Part shown: positions 50,348 through 63,900 of the stretch, one piece after another
Numbering within the stretch: the stretch's first letter is position 1
Layout: each line of letters opens with the position of its first letter
NCBI GenBank assembly: GCA_921293015.1
Contig: OV121081.1
Coordinates: 55,515,877-55,579,876 of the forward strand
Direction: 5' to 3'
Length of the DNA: 64,000 nt
From: Phorcus lineatus
Lineage: Eukaryota > Mollusca > Gastropoda > Trochida > Trochidae
Translations under genes and position numbers: made by a program
The notes under the pieces: generated by a model
Database searches by the model: none
Seen by the model: only the letters and a program-made list of their open reading frames with translations
Told to the model about the DNA's origin: nothing

Positions 50348-52920
50348 CTGCAACAAGAACATCAGCAATTAGCATGTGGATATCTGAATTCTTTAATATA
50401 AATATATATTAAACTTACTTCTTATTTGAATATTATATGGACAACAAGATTTTAATTTTTGAAATAGGGATTTCGTGTTATATACCTTTTCAAAGCAAAA
50501 TGATTTCTCTTTAAGAATTATTTATTACTATACCATTAGTAAAGTGTTTGAAGTGTAGCATGTTACAGTTTTCAAGTTTAAACAGCATGCAAATCAAAAT
50601 GTTTCAATTTAAGATTTAACAGTGTATTAAAACAAAGTTATTTATGGTAATAAAATATTTTGAATAAAGGAATCTTGCAAAAAAAATGATAAAGGATAAT
50701 GTTCAATGACAATGGTGACCACAGGAAAAAGGCTCCATTGGAGTTTTCAAAATACTTTGGGTTCTTTGTGTTTCTTAAGATATGAGTAAACAAGAATAAT
50801 ATTAAGGCCAAACGCTTCATCAGTTTTCCCCGCACATGGATTCACATTTCAAACTTGTCCTTTGACATACCACTTTCATTTACCTGAGTCTATGAACAGT
50901 TTTGAACACCATGTATGACAACTGTATCATCATAATGTCCATTGCATGGTAACAGCTCAGATGTTTTCATTTAATATCTGGTTATTTCATTCTCTCCAAA
51001 CAGAGTAATACAAAGGTTTCTCAGGCTTCCCAGAGTTTCCCTTACAAGCCCAATATTGCAAATTAAACTACCTGGCAATATCTCAGCCAATGAAAACACT
51101 GAATGCATGAATAACTTTGTTTACACACAGGCCTATGCAATGATGCAGTGGCAAACTGAGGCCTATGTGTTCTGTAAAGAAGACTCAAAGTGCAAGTTGC
51201 ACATTCAAATAAAGTTTAGCTTTTGGAAAGCTTACAGAAATACCGTAGGCGATTTGAATGATAACTTTTGAATCGGCATCGCTGATTGCACAACTAACTT
51301 TCTGGACCAAGAAACCTTCATATTGAGACATAGTAGGTATAGGAATTTATGACGGAGCTACCTCTATATGGTGAGAATGGGTTATCTATGAGCCATAAAA
51401 TTCTTTCTTTCCCATTAAAAGTTCCACTAATAATTTATATTTGATTTTATAGGTTAAGAATTGCAGGCTTGCTTGAGGTGAAACGGTTCACTTGAGCTTC
51501 AGTTCAATCCATATTGCAGAACAGAAATTTCGGTTGAGTACAGAATCACTTATGGATCAAATAGCAACAGAACAGAACTTTCCTTGACATTTTAGTTTGA
51601 AGAATTCAAAAATGCAAATTACTGAACTAATAGTCAATTACATAAAATATTTGATTAGATATAATCCAAAATTTCAGGGCTCAAATTTGCAGGGTTCCAG
51701 ATAATTGTTTTCAGTATTATTTGGTCAATAATTTTTAAGTTATCAGCAACTGAGTGCTTTCAAAACAAGATTAAGACAAAGTAATCGAATCCCTTTGATG
51801 ACATTTTCAGATTCTCATCACAAGAAATGAAATGACAATGTCATTGAACATCAACCATTGAGGTGTGAAAAACCATTTGTTTCAAAGAACAACACTGCAT
51901 CAGGAACCGTTCATGATTTGAAGATTCAGCATCCCAATTGACTTTTGCAAGTCAGAATGACGAAGGCTTCTGAGCCCTTACCCTCGATCATCAGTGTAGT
52001 ATCAATGGACAGGACTATGAGTGACGGACGGACAGAAGGACGGACAGACAGACTCCAATTATCAAATACTATAGTCTTTATCTGCTCACCATTTTCACAC
52101 AGTCCCATAGTAAAGATGAAATTTCCTGCAAAATAGGCAACATCATGGTGTTTCTTGTGGGCGAAGGTGCAAGTCCCACAAAAACATAAATTCATGACAA
52201 GAAGTGGTCAGTATCTTGACACTGGTCAGCTCAAAATACGGGCAACTGATAAAGAATTTGTTGACTTGAAAACATTTCAATTTACCAGCTTATATATTAA
52301 GTTTTAACATGTCCTGAATACTTGTATGTTTAACATCGCAACCAGACATTATACTAATAAGTAAAACCTTTGAAAAAAATTGTCAATAAATGCACAAGGC
52401 AATGACACATTCAGTCATCATAATCTCAGTAAGCCTTTGGCTTGATGAGATTTGTCTTACTATATTTGAAAAAAACCAAATTAACAAATTTCAAAACATT
52501 AGCGTCCAACGTTAGGTTTAATGTAATCAGCTGTACTATATTGAGGCAAAATCAAAACCTTTTCTAGACTACACTATTCCTTCCATTTCGCAAGGCGCGA
52601 GTGGCGATTTTTGCATTTCTTATCATAATAATAACATTAACTAAAGCATAACATACGTTTTGCCAGGTACTGTGTTGAGCTGAAACACCCATCTTTGTCT
52701 TGAGTACATAGTTGCCGTGTAGCTTGGTTGCTCAAAGTTATGCTCAAAACGTAGACCATGCGTCTAAAGTTCTCTTGTTGTATTACGAAGAATGGCGACA
52801 ACAATAGCAGCCATGTGCCCGGAAACGACCTACTTCTCCAAACATCGCCAATCTTAATTTCTAATATTACACGCGTTGCAATTGCATTTGATTTATTTAT
52901 CAAAAACATCAAATACCTAC

Positions 52921-53000
52921 CCAATTGATTCACTCTTCATGCTGAAATATTAGGAAATATTTCTTCTTTAGGTGGGAAAATTCAAGAATCGACGCCATCT
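52921..53000 (-). other. Probable non-coding first exon of USPL1, with a uORF
   Basis: The minus strand has ATTCAAGATGGCGTC, an ATG in a YY1-like promoter context, and then a good donor (gtaggt) after 52921. The ATG at 52998 opens a 22-codon frame that stops at 52930, before the donor. It would therefore be an upstream ORF if this exon splices to the USPL1 coding exon at 50347. The exon's assignment to USPL1 is inference from orientation and promoter-like context. Confidence 0.4.
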
Positions 53001-53205
53001 TGAATAGCACGCACCTTATTTAGGAATTATGGGTAGCATTCATTAATAGGATTTATAGGTCTTTTATATATATGTTTTGGTAAATTTCTTACCTGAAGTA
53101 CTCCACTTCATAAGAATGTTTTCTTAGCATTGGTAATACAGGAAATTAACATTTCCGGAAAATCACGATAATAGCCGATCATTTAGAAAGTATTTTTATC
53201 GTATT

Positions 53206-53217
53206 TGCGCATGCGCC
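53206..53217. promoter_or_regulatory. Perfect NRF-1 palindrome between USPL1 and RITA1
   Basis: TGCGCATGCGCC matches the NRF-1 consensus (YGCGCAYGCGCR) except at the final flanking base. It lies between the probable USPL1 first exon and the probable RITA1 first exon. That is the expected place for a shared or bidirectional promoter element. Confidence 0.6.
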
Positions 53218-53429
53218 ACCCCCCGAAAGGCTTTAAAGCGTTAGTAGACAGGGCCCAGTTAACCGGTATTTATTAATTGTAAATGGCAATCAAATAAACA
53301 CAATTATTTTTATTTTCATTTATAAAAAAAATCATGATGCTTTTTATAAGAAAAAGTTTTATTAATAACCTTAAAATCAACTTAAACCAATACACTACAT
53401 TTATTTCTCAAAAGAGTATGATCGGTTGC

Positions 53430-53529
53430 TAATGACAGGTGTAAACAGAGGCGGGGGCAACGTGACCTAGATCTACGTCCATTTTCTCGACACAATATTT
53501 TATGTGGCGAGACAAAGGATAACATTGCG
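53430..53529 (+). other. Probable 5' UTR exon of the RITA1-like gene
   Basis: A relatively GC-rich stretch (aggcgggggcaacgtgacctagatctacg) ends in acattgcg|gtaagtg, a strong donor at 53530, upstream of the coding exon acceptor at 54822-54823. The transcription start is not determined. Confidence 0.45.
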
Positions 53530-54861
53530 GTAAGTGAATACAAGTTATATTACAGCAAAGTAATTTGATTCGATATGGTTTATATCATGGACAAATTAGG
53601 TATGAGGTAGGTATAAGAGGCTTTATCAAGGAAATCCTTACCGTGTGTATGTGTACAATCATGTTATTAATGTGTTTGGTGACGAATTTATGTTTATTGT
53701 ATTATGCTAAAAGTATATAATACACACACACGCACATGCAAACACACAGATGCTAGAATTTTTATATAATTGTGAACTGGACTACAAAGTACAACGAGTG
53801 AAAAATATCCTATCAGATATGCCTTGGCATAAAGAAACCAATAGTCCGTGAAGGTTATACCGCCTACCTCTACTATTAGAAATAAGTAATGGCAACCCCG
53901 TGTAGAGCACATATTACTATGTGAATTGGAGTATATTTACAATAGGTATAATAGATATAGAACTCCATTAACGATAATACGGAAGTATTTAATGAAGCAA
54001 CTGTTCTTAGTATTACATATACTTTTTAATGGAATTTAACATACCTACTATCATATACTTACTTATTGATTAATCACTCATTGTTTCAGTACTCCTTCTA
54101 TTCTTTCAAATACGTTGCAATCATCTAAACATGATATTATTTATCAATATTAATTTGAAGTATATTCTATCTATAACGAATAATATTTCAATATCAATAG
54201 TATTAATAACAGTATAGTATTGATTTAATACAACTATGAAGTTCAAATGATTGAAAACCAGGTATATGTCGGATAACCCCTCTGAGTTGTATATGAAGAC
54301 TCACTTAAAAAGTAAATGTGTCAATCACACATGTACCTTAAGAGAAATTTGCACGGACAGAGATACGGATGCAATATCTGGATGATTTTTTGAAGAATTG
54401 CTTTAAAGATAATACCGTCCTATTGGACCTATTTCATGTCCTATTCTCTGAAATAATAATAATTATTATATATTATAGATATAGTATGACTGTATAGTAA
54501 ACTTATATATCATCTTTTAAGTATGTTTGATACTTAACATGCAGAAAAAGTTCACTTAAAGTATTTCAATTATGATATGAAGTTTTTGTACAGTTAAAGT
54601 ATTTATAGTCCCATTTAGATCGAACCAAATGATAACACACCATATATCAACGACAATTATTATTTAGTTCATTTGATTTAATTATTTAATTATATTCATA
54701 TATCTACTGTAGTTTTACACACATCGTATGATACTGAGTAAATTTAGAAATGAACACGTTTGAATGGAGATGCTGTGACGGTTTTTTAAGAAATTGATAC
54801 ATGTGTGTTGTTTTGTTTAACAGATATTAACCGACATTCACATCTGTCAAACTCTACCCGG

Positions 54862-55476
54862 ATGTCGAACAAAGGCCTCGTTCTGACTGGTACGAGACCG
54901 CCGTCTGTAGCTGACTTCCGGCCGCGAACAGCCACCGGAAAACGTGGTCACTATGGTTACCACACTGTAACAGTCAATTCCAATATAGACGAGACTTTGT
55001 TCAAATCTCACAACCCGGGTTTGATGACGGAGGAAGTCAACTTTAAACCACCATGGATGTACAAGAAGAAGACCCCAGAAGAGCAAATGAAGAAACCTAA
55101 AGGTCGGCCATTGTTATGGGCACCACAGCCGTCTGTGAGTTTAGACGGCAACGTGGTGTCAAACTTCAGTAACATAAAAAACACACCATTCTCGAACTCT
55201 ACTCACACGAAATATAAGTTTCTAAAGCATAACCCCACGTTCATTGACGAGACTTTGTTCGGGGCTGGGTTCGAAGAGCCAGGTTTTGAAGCTCCTTGGG
55301 GAGAGAAAAAGAAGAAGACCAGGCCGTACATATGGGTACCCGATTCCATGACATACGAGGACAACACTACACATACAAAGAAGATTAAGTACCGAACGAC
55401 GAGAAGACCAAACACAGCATTAGGAGTGCGGGGAGAAACATACCACAGCCAACCAAGACCGGTCTGGAAACCATGA
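54862..55476 (+). CDS. RITA1: RITA1-like: RBPJ-interacting and tubulin-associated protein (204 residues)
   Basis: In vertebrates RITA1 binds the Notch transcription factor RBPJ, exports it from the nucleus and associates with tubulin. This gene has a single coding exon (acceptor at 54822-54823, ATG at 54862, stop TGA at 55474-55476). Seen: NIDETLF (41-47), FKPPW (61-65), RPLLWAPQP (82-90), KYKFLKHNPTFIDETLFG (117-134), EAPWGEKKKK (143-152), RPYIWVP (154-160), end RPVWKP. Human RITA1 shows YVDETLFG, FDPPW, KYRPISHTPSYCDESLFG, ALLWTPPP and end KPPWK in the same order, so orthology is likely despite the shorter length. The LLWAP and YIWVP motifs resemble the hydrophobic-W-hydrophobic-P motif that docks RAM-type ligands on RBPJ. 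Upstream in-frame sequence is cut by the splice acceptor, so ATG 54862 is preferred over the ATG at 54805. Confidence 0.85.
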   Translation: MSNKGLVLTGTRPPSVADFRPRTATGKRGHYGYHTVTVNSNIDETLFKSHNPGLMTEEVNFKPPWMYKKKTPEEQMKKPKGRPLLWAPQPSVSLDGNVVSNFSNIKNTPFSNSTHTKYKFLKHNPTFIDETLFGAGFEEPGFEAPWGEKKKKTRPYIWVPDSMTYEDNTTHTKKIKYRTTRRPNTALGVRGETYHSQPRPVWKP

Positions 55477-55934
55477 GTGCAAATAATGGTCTAATCTATG
55501 AAACAAATAGATCAAAATCTCGCTTCTTTCGACATAGATCTAAAGAAAATACCATCGGTGTCAGACATTGGCGTTAAAGGGGACATCTTCCCAGTTTTTG
55601 GGATTCACCCTAGACTTCAAATCATCATTATTCGCTGAGGACTTCCTTTGCTGTTTCTATAGATGAAATGTCGATAGAAGCTAGCAGTAGATCTGTGTTT
55701 TAGATAGATTCAGAGGAGGCAGGACTTTACAGCGAGCCACTTGCCTTAGTGAGTCAGTATTATAGTTGTTGCTGTATGTTCGAGTTCCCATGTGTGTGGA
55801 AACTTATGATGTGAATCGTTTAAATATTTCATAGATATTGACCTTCTGGGGTAGATGTGCTTAAATGTAGTGGCGGATCCAGAAATATTCTAAGAGGGAG
55901 ATGTCAGACCGTCTTGTCTCTAAGACTTTAAGAA

Positions 55935-55982
55935 ATGTATGTGTGTGTGTGTGTGTGTGTGTGGGTGAGTGAGTGTGTGTTG
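55935..55982. repeat. GT microsatellite in RITA1 3' UTR
   Basis: About 14 GT units are followed by gggtgagtgagtgtgtgtt. Confidence 0.9.
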
Positions 55983-56390
55983 GAACGGGTGTGGATCTTG
56001 GATCCGTCATTGCTTCTGTAACTACAGCAAGTTTATAGTCTCCTTAATCATGTTAATCAGTTAAAAGTGTATTGGGTTCGTGAGAATTCAATGTGATAAT
56101 ATTATCGGAGCTGTGATCTCATGGAGAAATCATGTATAATACACTTGAATGTGATCTCTCAAATGGAGCGAGACATTTTTGTCTACACGAGAACTCTTAT
56201 TAATTCATGATTTAAAAGGAAATATGATGTACATGTATTTGAATTGGGGGTTTGATAACGAACATTAACTTTTGAATTTCATTACCGCCAAATCATTGCT
56301 TAAAATGGTAAATGTGACACAGTGTCTACAGAGATGTTTGAATATCAGTGTATAGAACTTCTTTCAAGTTTGAAGTTGGTACGTTAAGTG

Positions 56391-56396
56391 AATAAA
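56391..56396 (+). terminator. RITA1 polyadenylation signal
   Basis: AATAAA lies 915 bases after the stop codon, followed by a T-rich element (ctctattttgttgtgtttgg). This implies a 3' UTR of roughly 55477-56412. Confidence 0.6.
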
Positions 56397-56414
56397 ATAT
56401 TCAATTTGAATTGA

Positions 56415-59260
56415 CTCTATTTTGTTGTGTTTGGAAGTATCGTTTACTCCTAGCATGCTTGCTCGCGGTGAGGTGGTGCTTTACGGCTGAAACACAATAA
56501 GAACAACTTTCTCAGTGAGGGAACATCAGTGTTGTTGTTTTGAATAATATAAAAATGTAGAATTATATTCTTATGAACTTAATTGTTTTATGTATGCAAC
56601 ACAATAAGAAAAACGTTTTAGTGAGGCAACTTCAGTGATGTTGTTTTGAATACTATAAAAATGTAGAATGATATTTTAATGAATTTATTTGTTTTATGGA
56701 TCCCAACTTTAATTTCTACAAAATGAGCCAAATTGGCAAGAAAATGAGAAACAAAATCTAATTTGACAAATAAATGGTTATACAGTCTTCTAAATTGGTT
56801 GGTAACATAAATTTTGGATAACGAGATGGACCTAGAAACTTTTTCCTTTTCTACTATTTTGAAAATGCCGAGGGTAAGACAGAACTCTTTTGATTATGAT
56901 TCACAGTTTTAACGTTTCTTTTCTTTTTCATATTCGCATAATCGTTCAGGGAAATTATAACCCCAGATTAACCTTTAATTCATTGATATGAATTATGAGT
57001 TACAAATGCATAATCTTGTTATATAATGCAATAAGGCATTTGAAAAATATGTCATTAGAAATAATCAATGGAAATGTTGAATGCATCGTTAACTATTGCT
57101 AGTTAAAACTTTTATAACTTATAGCATGCGTCTTTTTCAGAAAAGTAATTTGATCTGCATTGGCGAAAGTTACCTCCCTTACTACAGAAAGCATTTCTAT
57201 CAAGGAGCGTTACGAAAACCTTTTAAAATGAACATGCAGTCATTCCAACTGAGATTCTCTCTGACATTTCAATCATTACTCATTATTCACTTATATCAAT
57301 TACCATTCATGTATTCTGTTAAATTATTATTTGAAAAAAAAGCCAGTATAAAAGGATAATAAGGGACAGAAAGAGTTCAATTAAAAATATCAGTTTTTGT
57401 TATTTAAGATTAAAATCTTCTATTTTCGCTAACTTAGAAAATTTCTTCGCATATGCATTGATTGAACATAAAGCAAAGTAAATAACTTATGTTTGACGAT
57501 GTTGATAACTTATTTACGATTTTAAAGAAAAACCGAAATGAAGGAGTTTTTCAAATTTTACCTACTTTAACGAGCTGCCGAAAGCGTCACACTAATAAGA
57601 GGGAAAATATGTAAACCGATACATTGAATCCTTACTTTTATAATAAAACACAACATCGTTATTTTCCGCCATGCCACGATGCACTGAAGACCTCAAAAAT
57701 CACATAATATTTGTACTAATATTTGCAGGTATGTGAATGATGCCGCTGTATACTGTATTATTGCAGAAAATGTTGACTTGATTAATGCAATCAGATGACT
57801 TCTTAAACGGCGTTTCCGTGGAAGGAAAATGGTTATGTGAGGTTACTATGAAGATTCTGTAGTCTAAACTTCATTCATACATAAATAAATCGCATTCCAA
57901 TCACTCGTACGTGGAGTATTAATAATCATAAGTCGTCATCAAATCCCGCTGAATAAAAAGGCAGATGTTACGATAATATTTTTTGGATTTCCTTTTGATG
58001 TTTTGTATCGCTTACTAGATACATCTAACCACCAGACTCAAAGATTCACATAAGTATTAGTATTAATGGGTAACTTAACCTTTACTAAACAAATCTTAAA
58101 CCTTTTCTGATAATGTTCATAATTCTGCATGACAAATCTTATATCTTTCGAAATACTGGAATTGATGAAGATTGGTCTTTTAGTTCTTATCTTACAACGT
58201 CGATTTTCTAATCGATTCTAGTTACATTTATGGTTATCATACTCTCTCTTGTTCTGACGTGTGCTGCAATGAAGACCAGTTCATGGTTTTTAGATTTGAC
58301 ATCATTTGTTGGTTGTGCTTTTATGCCTTATTTTTACTTTGAATTTATTTGACATTTATCTGGTTTATTTGACATCCGATATCTTGTCTCTTCCTGTTAC
58401 ATTAAATACCAGTCTTGGTCCGTTTTAGTACAAAAGTACAATAGAGAATGAGTTATCGTTTCATGCGACGCATGATTTCTACGCCAGGACCACGTGTTAC
58501 TATAGTTTTATAGCCATCCCAAAGCATTCAAACCCAATAACGATTCTCGCTAAATCAGAAGCAGTGATACGAGTGGAATTGCAAGTGACATATGGCGATT
58601 GTCATAGCAGAAATCATTAGCGCTGCAGGGCTTCTGTCATACACAACATGTAAAATGTAAACCGTAAACTGATTACGGGGCCACTGTATACAATGTATGC
58701 TAATAACAACGTGAATTACATATGAAATTACCATATGAAGTTGTAATGATTAAACCGTATACACAATGGCTAGAAACGCATTTTACAAAAATAATTATTA
58801 CTTTTATTATCATTTTTAAGGAACGTTGTTTTCTTCTGATTGTATTACCTAGTAATACTAACAGATATGTATTGCAATAAAATTGTTGGCCAATGAAGCC
58901 TACAAACTGTTCACAGGAGAAAGAAAAGTTATAAATGATCTCCTAGCTTACATTGTCATCACCCTCCTCGCTAGAAACATTTCTCTGCTCTGCACCACGC
59001 TATTTCCGGTGTGCGGTTATACACGGTGGTTGTGATACATTGGCAATCGGGCACTTATGATGTATGTTGACAATTTCGTTTGGTATATTTCTACCTGCTT
59101 CCTTACTCATAATGGACAGAATTACTTGATTTTTGTCAAATTCCAAGGGTATGTTGCCAATTCTTACCAATACATACAGTAGATCTATAGATCATCTAAT
59201 ACCAAAATTGCATTTATGTAGAGCTTCAAACGTCTTAGTACAAGGAGCCACGTATTTTAA
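56415..59260. other. Intergenic DNA, no gene recognised
   Basis: The stretch is AT-rich. A short tandem resemblance at about 56500-56700 (two copies of 'cacaataagaa...tatgttgttttgaata.tataaaaatgtagaat') suggests a small local duplication. No coding chain or RNA gene was found. Confidence 0.45.
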
Positions 59261-59267
59261 AAAAAAT

Positions 59268-59337
59268 ACTGATAACGATAGTGATACACTGATAACGATA
59301 GTGATACACTGATAACGATAGTGATACACTGATAACG
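59268..59337. repeat. 20-bp tandem repeat, 3.5 copies
   Basis: The unit actgataacgatagtgatac is repeated exactly three and a half times. Confidence 0.95.
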
Positions 59338-60031
59338 TGACCGGCACTATTACCAATTCCGTTAAACTCTTTTGTCATCGTATTTTAGTCGGTGATTTTA
59401 TCACTTTTGTCACATTTTCATCCCTGGTTCTTATACTCAATATAAATCTGATACCAGTAAATTCCGAAGAAAATGTGATTCCACAATAGAACAATGTTCA
59501 GTTTCCTCTGCAGTATCAATGTACTGGTGTGATGTGCAATATAGAATTGTGTAAAAACAACAGTTTTACAGTGAAGTGTATCAAGGATTTGTTCTCTGAT
59601 TACACTTGAAGTTTATTTTAATGAAATACAATTAAAAACGCTGAAGCCAACAGAGTAACGCGGAAGCCCATCCTCTTGTCTTTTAATACGATTTAAGAAA
59701 ATATCGTAATGAAAAGAAGCAGAGAATTCAAGCAGCCACCACTTTAATCATATCATTTTCTCTCAATCAATATGCATAACGACGTCTAATGACATTTATA
59801 CACTAAATAGTTTAGCAATCTGTAAACCTCCACATTTCTCAGCCTTCGACCCAATTCTATTTGAGTGTTACCTATCTAGGACGAAATGAGTAGTAGTGAT
59901 TGGTACAACACCAGATCTGATGGGATGGACTGCTAGGATGCGCTGATATGTTTGAACAGATCCGGATAACGGAGTTTGTCCAGTCGCTTCATATTGATAT
60001 TAAGTGTTTCTTGATAACAATCGATACGGAA

Positions 60032-60056
60032 TGCGCATGCGCAGGATGGCGGATGC
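60032..60056 (+). promoter_or_regulatory. NRF-1 palindrome next to ATGGCGG, promoter-like
   Basis: TGCGCATGCGCA (60032-60043) matches the NRF-1 consensus and is followed directly by GGATGGCGGATG, resembling the YY1/start-codon context seen at the other housekeeping genes here. The ATG gives only four codons before a stop. A first exon of an unrecognised gene is possible. Confidence 0.35.
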
Positions 60057-60466
60057 AGTTTAAATGCGTGTATGATGTATGTGCGATCAATTCGGTTTCT
60101 TCCATCAGATTAGCAGGACAAACACGTGCTCGTCTTTTATTTGATTACCATGTTACAGCACGGACCCAGAGCTTATAGATGCATTTCGGAGGGTCAGTTC
60201 TCGTGATTAGTAGAAACAAGTGACCCCGCCAGGTCAATGGTGCGATAAAAATATCTTACCCAATACCGGGGTCGGAGAAGAACTATATATCAATAAAAAG
60301 AATCACGTCTTTTGCATAAAAGGAAAGATATATACCGCTGTTTACTACTGCTGGTACAACGCGATATCAGCAGTAACTACTAATCTGCCTGCTCTTGATG
60401 CTACTTGACTACTTTACTCTTGGTATTACATTTACTATTATATCTACTATCACATCTTCTACTATC

Positions 60467-60506
60467 ACATTTACAACTACAACTACTACTACAACTACTA
60501 CTTCCT

Positions 60507-60557
<51 letters not shown>

Positions 60558-60629
60558 TTACTACTACTACTATTACTACTACTACTACTACTTCTACTAC
60601 TGCTACTTCTACCACTACTACCACTACTT

Positions 60630-60669
<40 letters not shown>

Positions 60670-60677
60670 CACTACTT

Positions 60678-60715
<38 letters not shown>

Positions 60716-60750
60716 TCTACCACTACTACTTCTACTACTACTACTACTAT

Positions 60751-60810
<60 letters not shown>

Positions 60811-60895
60811 TACTACTACTTCTACTTCTACTACTACTACTTCTACTACTACTACTTCTACTACTACTACTACTACTACTACTGCTACTACTACA
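60467..60895. repeat. (ACT)n trinucleotide microsatellite, about 430 bp
   Basis: A nearly uninterrupted act/tac/cta array has scattered ttc and acc variants. It creates long poly-Thr, poly-Leu and poly-Val open frames on both strands that are artefacts of the repeat. Confidence 0.95.
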
Positions 60896-60959
60896 AATCC
60901 TGTTGCTCTGCTATCCTACGTACATCTTATACTTTTTACTTGCCAAGTTACTCGAAAGT

Positions 60960-63900
60960 AATGACAACTTTATTGGACACTCTTGGAAAGATTTAATGTT
61001 TCAACATATGAATCTTTTAGTTTACAAAGAGAATAAATGCTTTGACTATTTGAAGCTTGAATTATGATTATGGAAATGCCATTGCTGATTACAATATCAA
61101 TCATCCAATTGCAATAATCGGGTAATATAGGAACATGTAAATAAAAGTTTATTTGATTTATTTCTACCCAATATGATTATTTCCATCAGCTAACACTTAA
61201 ATTTACATGTCAAACAAACTGCCATGAAATTGCCCGATTAGCACTTTTCAAACAACATTAGATGATCGTAAAGGATGGCGCATTTCATTTCTTTTGTTGT
61301 ATCGATGTGTACACACATCAAAGAACTTGGTCGTTTCTTTGCTTAATCCCATTGTATAATTATATAAGCAAATAGAAAACGTTAGAAATAAAGTGTTGTC
61401 ATGGTTACACGCATGTTTGCACAATATATTTGGCAATGATCATTATGGTTCAACGGCTAGTTAACCAATATGTTCTTGAGGGACAGATGTCGAAGAACTA
61501 TATATGGCAACAGAAGCACTCTGCTAATTACCATGTAGGAGTTGTATACCGTGGGACACGGATAACTTACTGGCTCTTCAAAGAAAAGTACACGCAACTC
61601 TGGACACGGGTCGATTTTATAGGTATGGAGGTCGAACTATTTGTCAACTGTGACCACTGTCAGCCAAAACAACGTCCAGATACTTGACCAGTTATGTCTG
61701 GTATCTTCAAAATCGATTCTTCGTTTCTGAGGAGTCATTGAATGCAATTTGATACTCCCCGAAGAATGGCGAATTTGCAATTGTGGAAGTTGGTTATCTT
61801 TCATGACGTTTCATGATAGAAGTACAGGGCCCGATATTATCCAGACTAACGTAAGGATAGCCTAGTGCCGTTTCCAGGATTATCATTTGATTTCGACAAT
61901 CATAACTTTTCTTTTATCGAATAAGGTTCCCGTTTGGTCTAATTTGTTACTTTTTCTGTAGAAGTAAAGTGGTCATTGACATCTAGGAGGTATGACACTA
62001 AAAGGTTTCTGGACTCTGGTCCTCGTTGCGAGGAAGACGATACAATGTACTTGGACAGTTTTATTACCATCTACATGCCTATCTTTTATTTTTTCTCACT
62101 AGTCTTGCAACTGGAAACTATATATTGTTTTTTTTTATCTTAACCTTTTTCATATTCAATATGTTAAGTGGAAAACATCTATTTCGATAACTTAATGTTA
62201 CTCACAGGTTAATTCACCAATAAAACATAAACCATAATTGAGAGTAACATTTATGGAACTGTAGCACGTTTTCTATGGGAAAATGAGTGATCTCCCGAAA
62301 ATGTCACAAATTGCCAAAAATGTTTTTTTTACATAAACGAACGAACGTGCGAAATTTTTATTTACCATGCGAGACACTTTCCCTAACTCAAATGATAAAA
62401 AGGATTTCACATTAAAATGGACGCATGCAGTTTGAGCCAAGTCAAGTCGGGTCGAGTGATAACTAATATCTATTGAGGTAATTTTGAAGAAATAAAATGT
62501 ACACAAAACACTCCTATAATTTGATATTTCACTAAAGTAATCATGAGTAGTTAAGATTATGGTTTTTATAGTTTTTGAAATGAACAACCAAACACGGAAG
62601 TTTGTGCTAGGCAGCGAGGGTCTGGGTATCATAGTTATGATTTTTGGTTAGTTACCATAATGTATTAAATGCTGTGTAATAAAGTAACTGGATTTACCAT
62701 TGAAGTTAACTGGATATTTAGTTATAGTGACGATATCATATGTTTTCATTATGACCAGTGATGACATAATACATTGATAGTCACTGAGTCGCCAGAGCTA
62801 TACTTTCTTTTGTGTAAACAAATAGAAACTACTTTTATATGGACATATTTTTTTGATATATTCTTGTTAACATTTCACAAACATAGGATATTTAAGGGTT
62901 TTTGTTAAATACGAGTTAAATATAACGAGTTAGATATGTCGTGGCTTCTCGTGCCAATCGTGAATTATCAAATTTACCATGTCAAATAGAAGAGAAAAAC
63001 GTGATATAAGTCATTTGTAAAGATATCATTTAGACGCGTTAACAGTTAATGTGAATGCCCTGACGTCATCGAATAATGCACTGGCGTAAAGGCAAACAGG
63101 ATATTATTCTTGCTGAAACAATTAGTGCAATGTAAATTTGTATCCTATAACTGGAAAATATGAAGTACTAAATCATAAGATAAATATAAATTGGTCCGTT
63201 TATAACAAGTACCATGTTTATTATCATCGCTTGAGGTATAATTATCAGCCACGAATGCGTTTTCCGTCATCCGATCACTACTCACGTCAACAACTCAGAA
63301 TAAACCTAGCTGATATATTGGGATATGTTCATCGTTTTGTAACACATGGCATCTTTAGTTGACTCGAGCATGATATCACCCTCCCTTAAAATGACATAAT
63401 AGTTGTCATTGGTAGCTATGCCTGCTATTTTCAGAAACAAACCGAAAAATGTGCAGAAACAAACAATAAAACCAGCTATAGCTATATTCTTTGTTTCTCA
63501 AAAACGATATAGTTTTTCATTTCTAGCAAGATATTTTCTGCTTGGATGGTGATTGATATATTCACCAATCGGTGCTTCCTTCACAAATAAGACAACTAAA
63601 ACTATTCGCAGCTTTTCTCCAAACTGAAGTCTTTCTTCAAGCATGATGTCCTTTGTCTAATGGAGTTTGTCATGTGCAACAATCCATGTTTTTATACAAA
63701 AGATGTCTAGAGGAAACACTACAACAGAAGCTATTCGCCCGATTTTCAAACATTACACCTTAGCAGGTTCATCAGTAGTTTAGCAAAGTATCTTTTTAAC
63801 TGATGTCTTAAAGAAGAGGCGAACACATAAGCAAATAAACCCAGGTGGTTTACAAATAAACATGCAAGATAGCAAAAACATACCCTTTTGCAGATTGTTG

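Noticed and set aside
51926..52195. ORF with SVRPSVRPS repeat (gacggacggacagaagg)
   Set aside because: The repeat is simple-sequence DNA of a kind common in mollusc introns; no coding support, and it lies in the probable first intron of USPL1.
60395..61067. Long poly-Thr, poly-Leu and poly-Val open frames
   Set aside because: They are translations of one (ACT)n microsatellite in different frames, with no other coding support.
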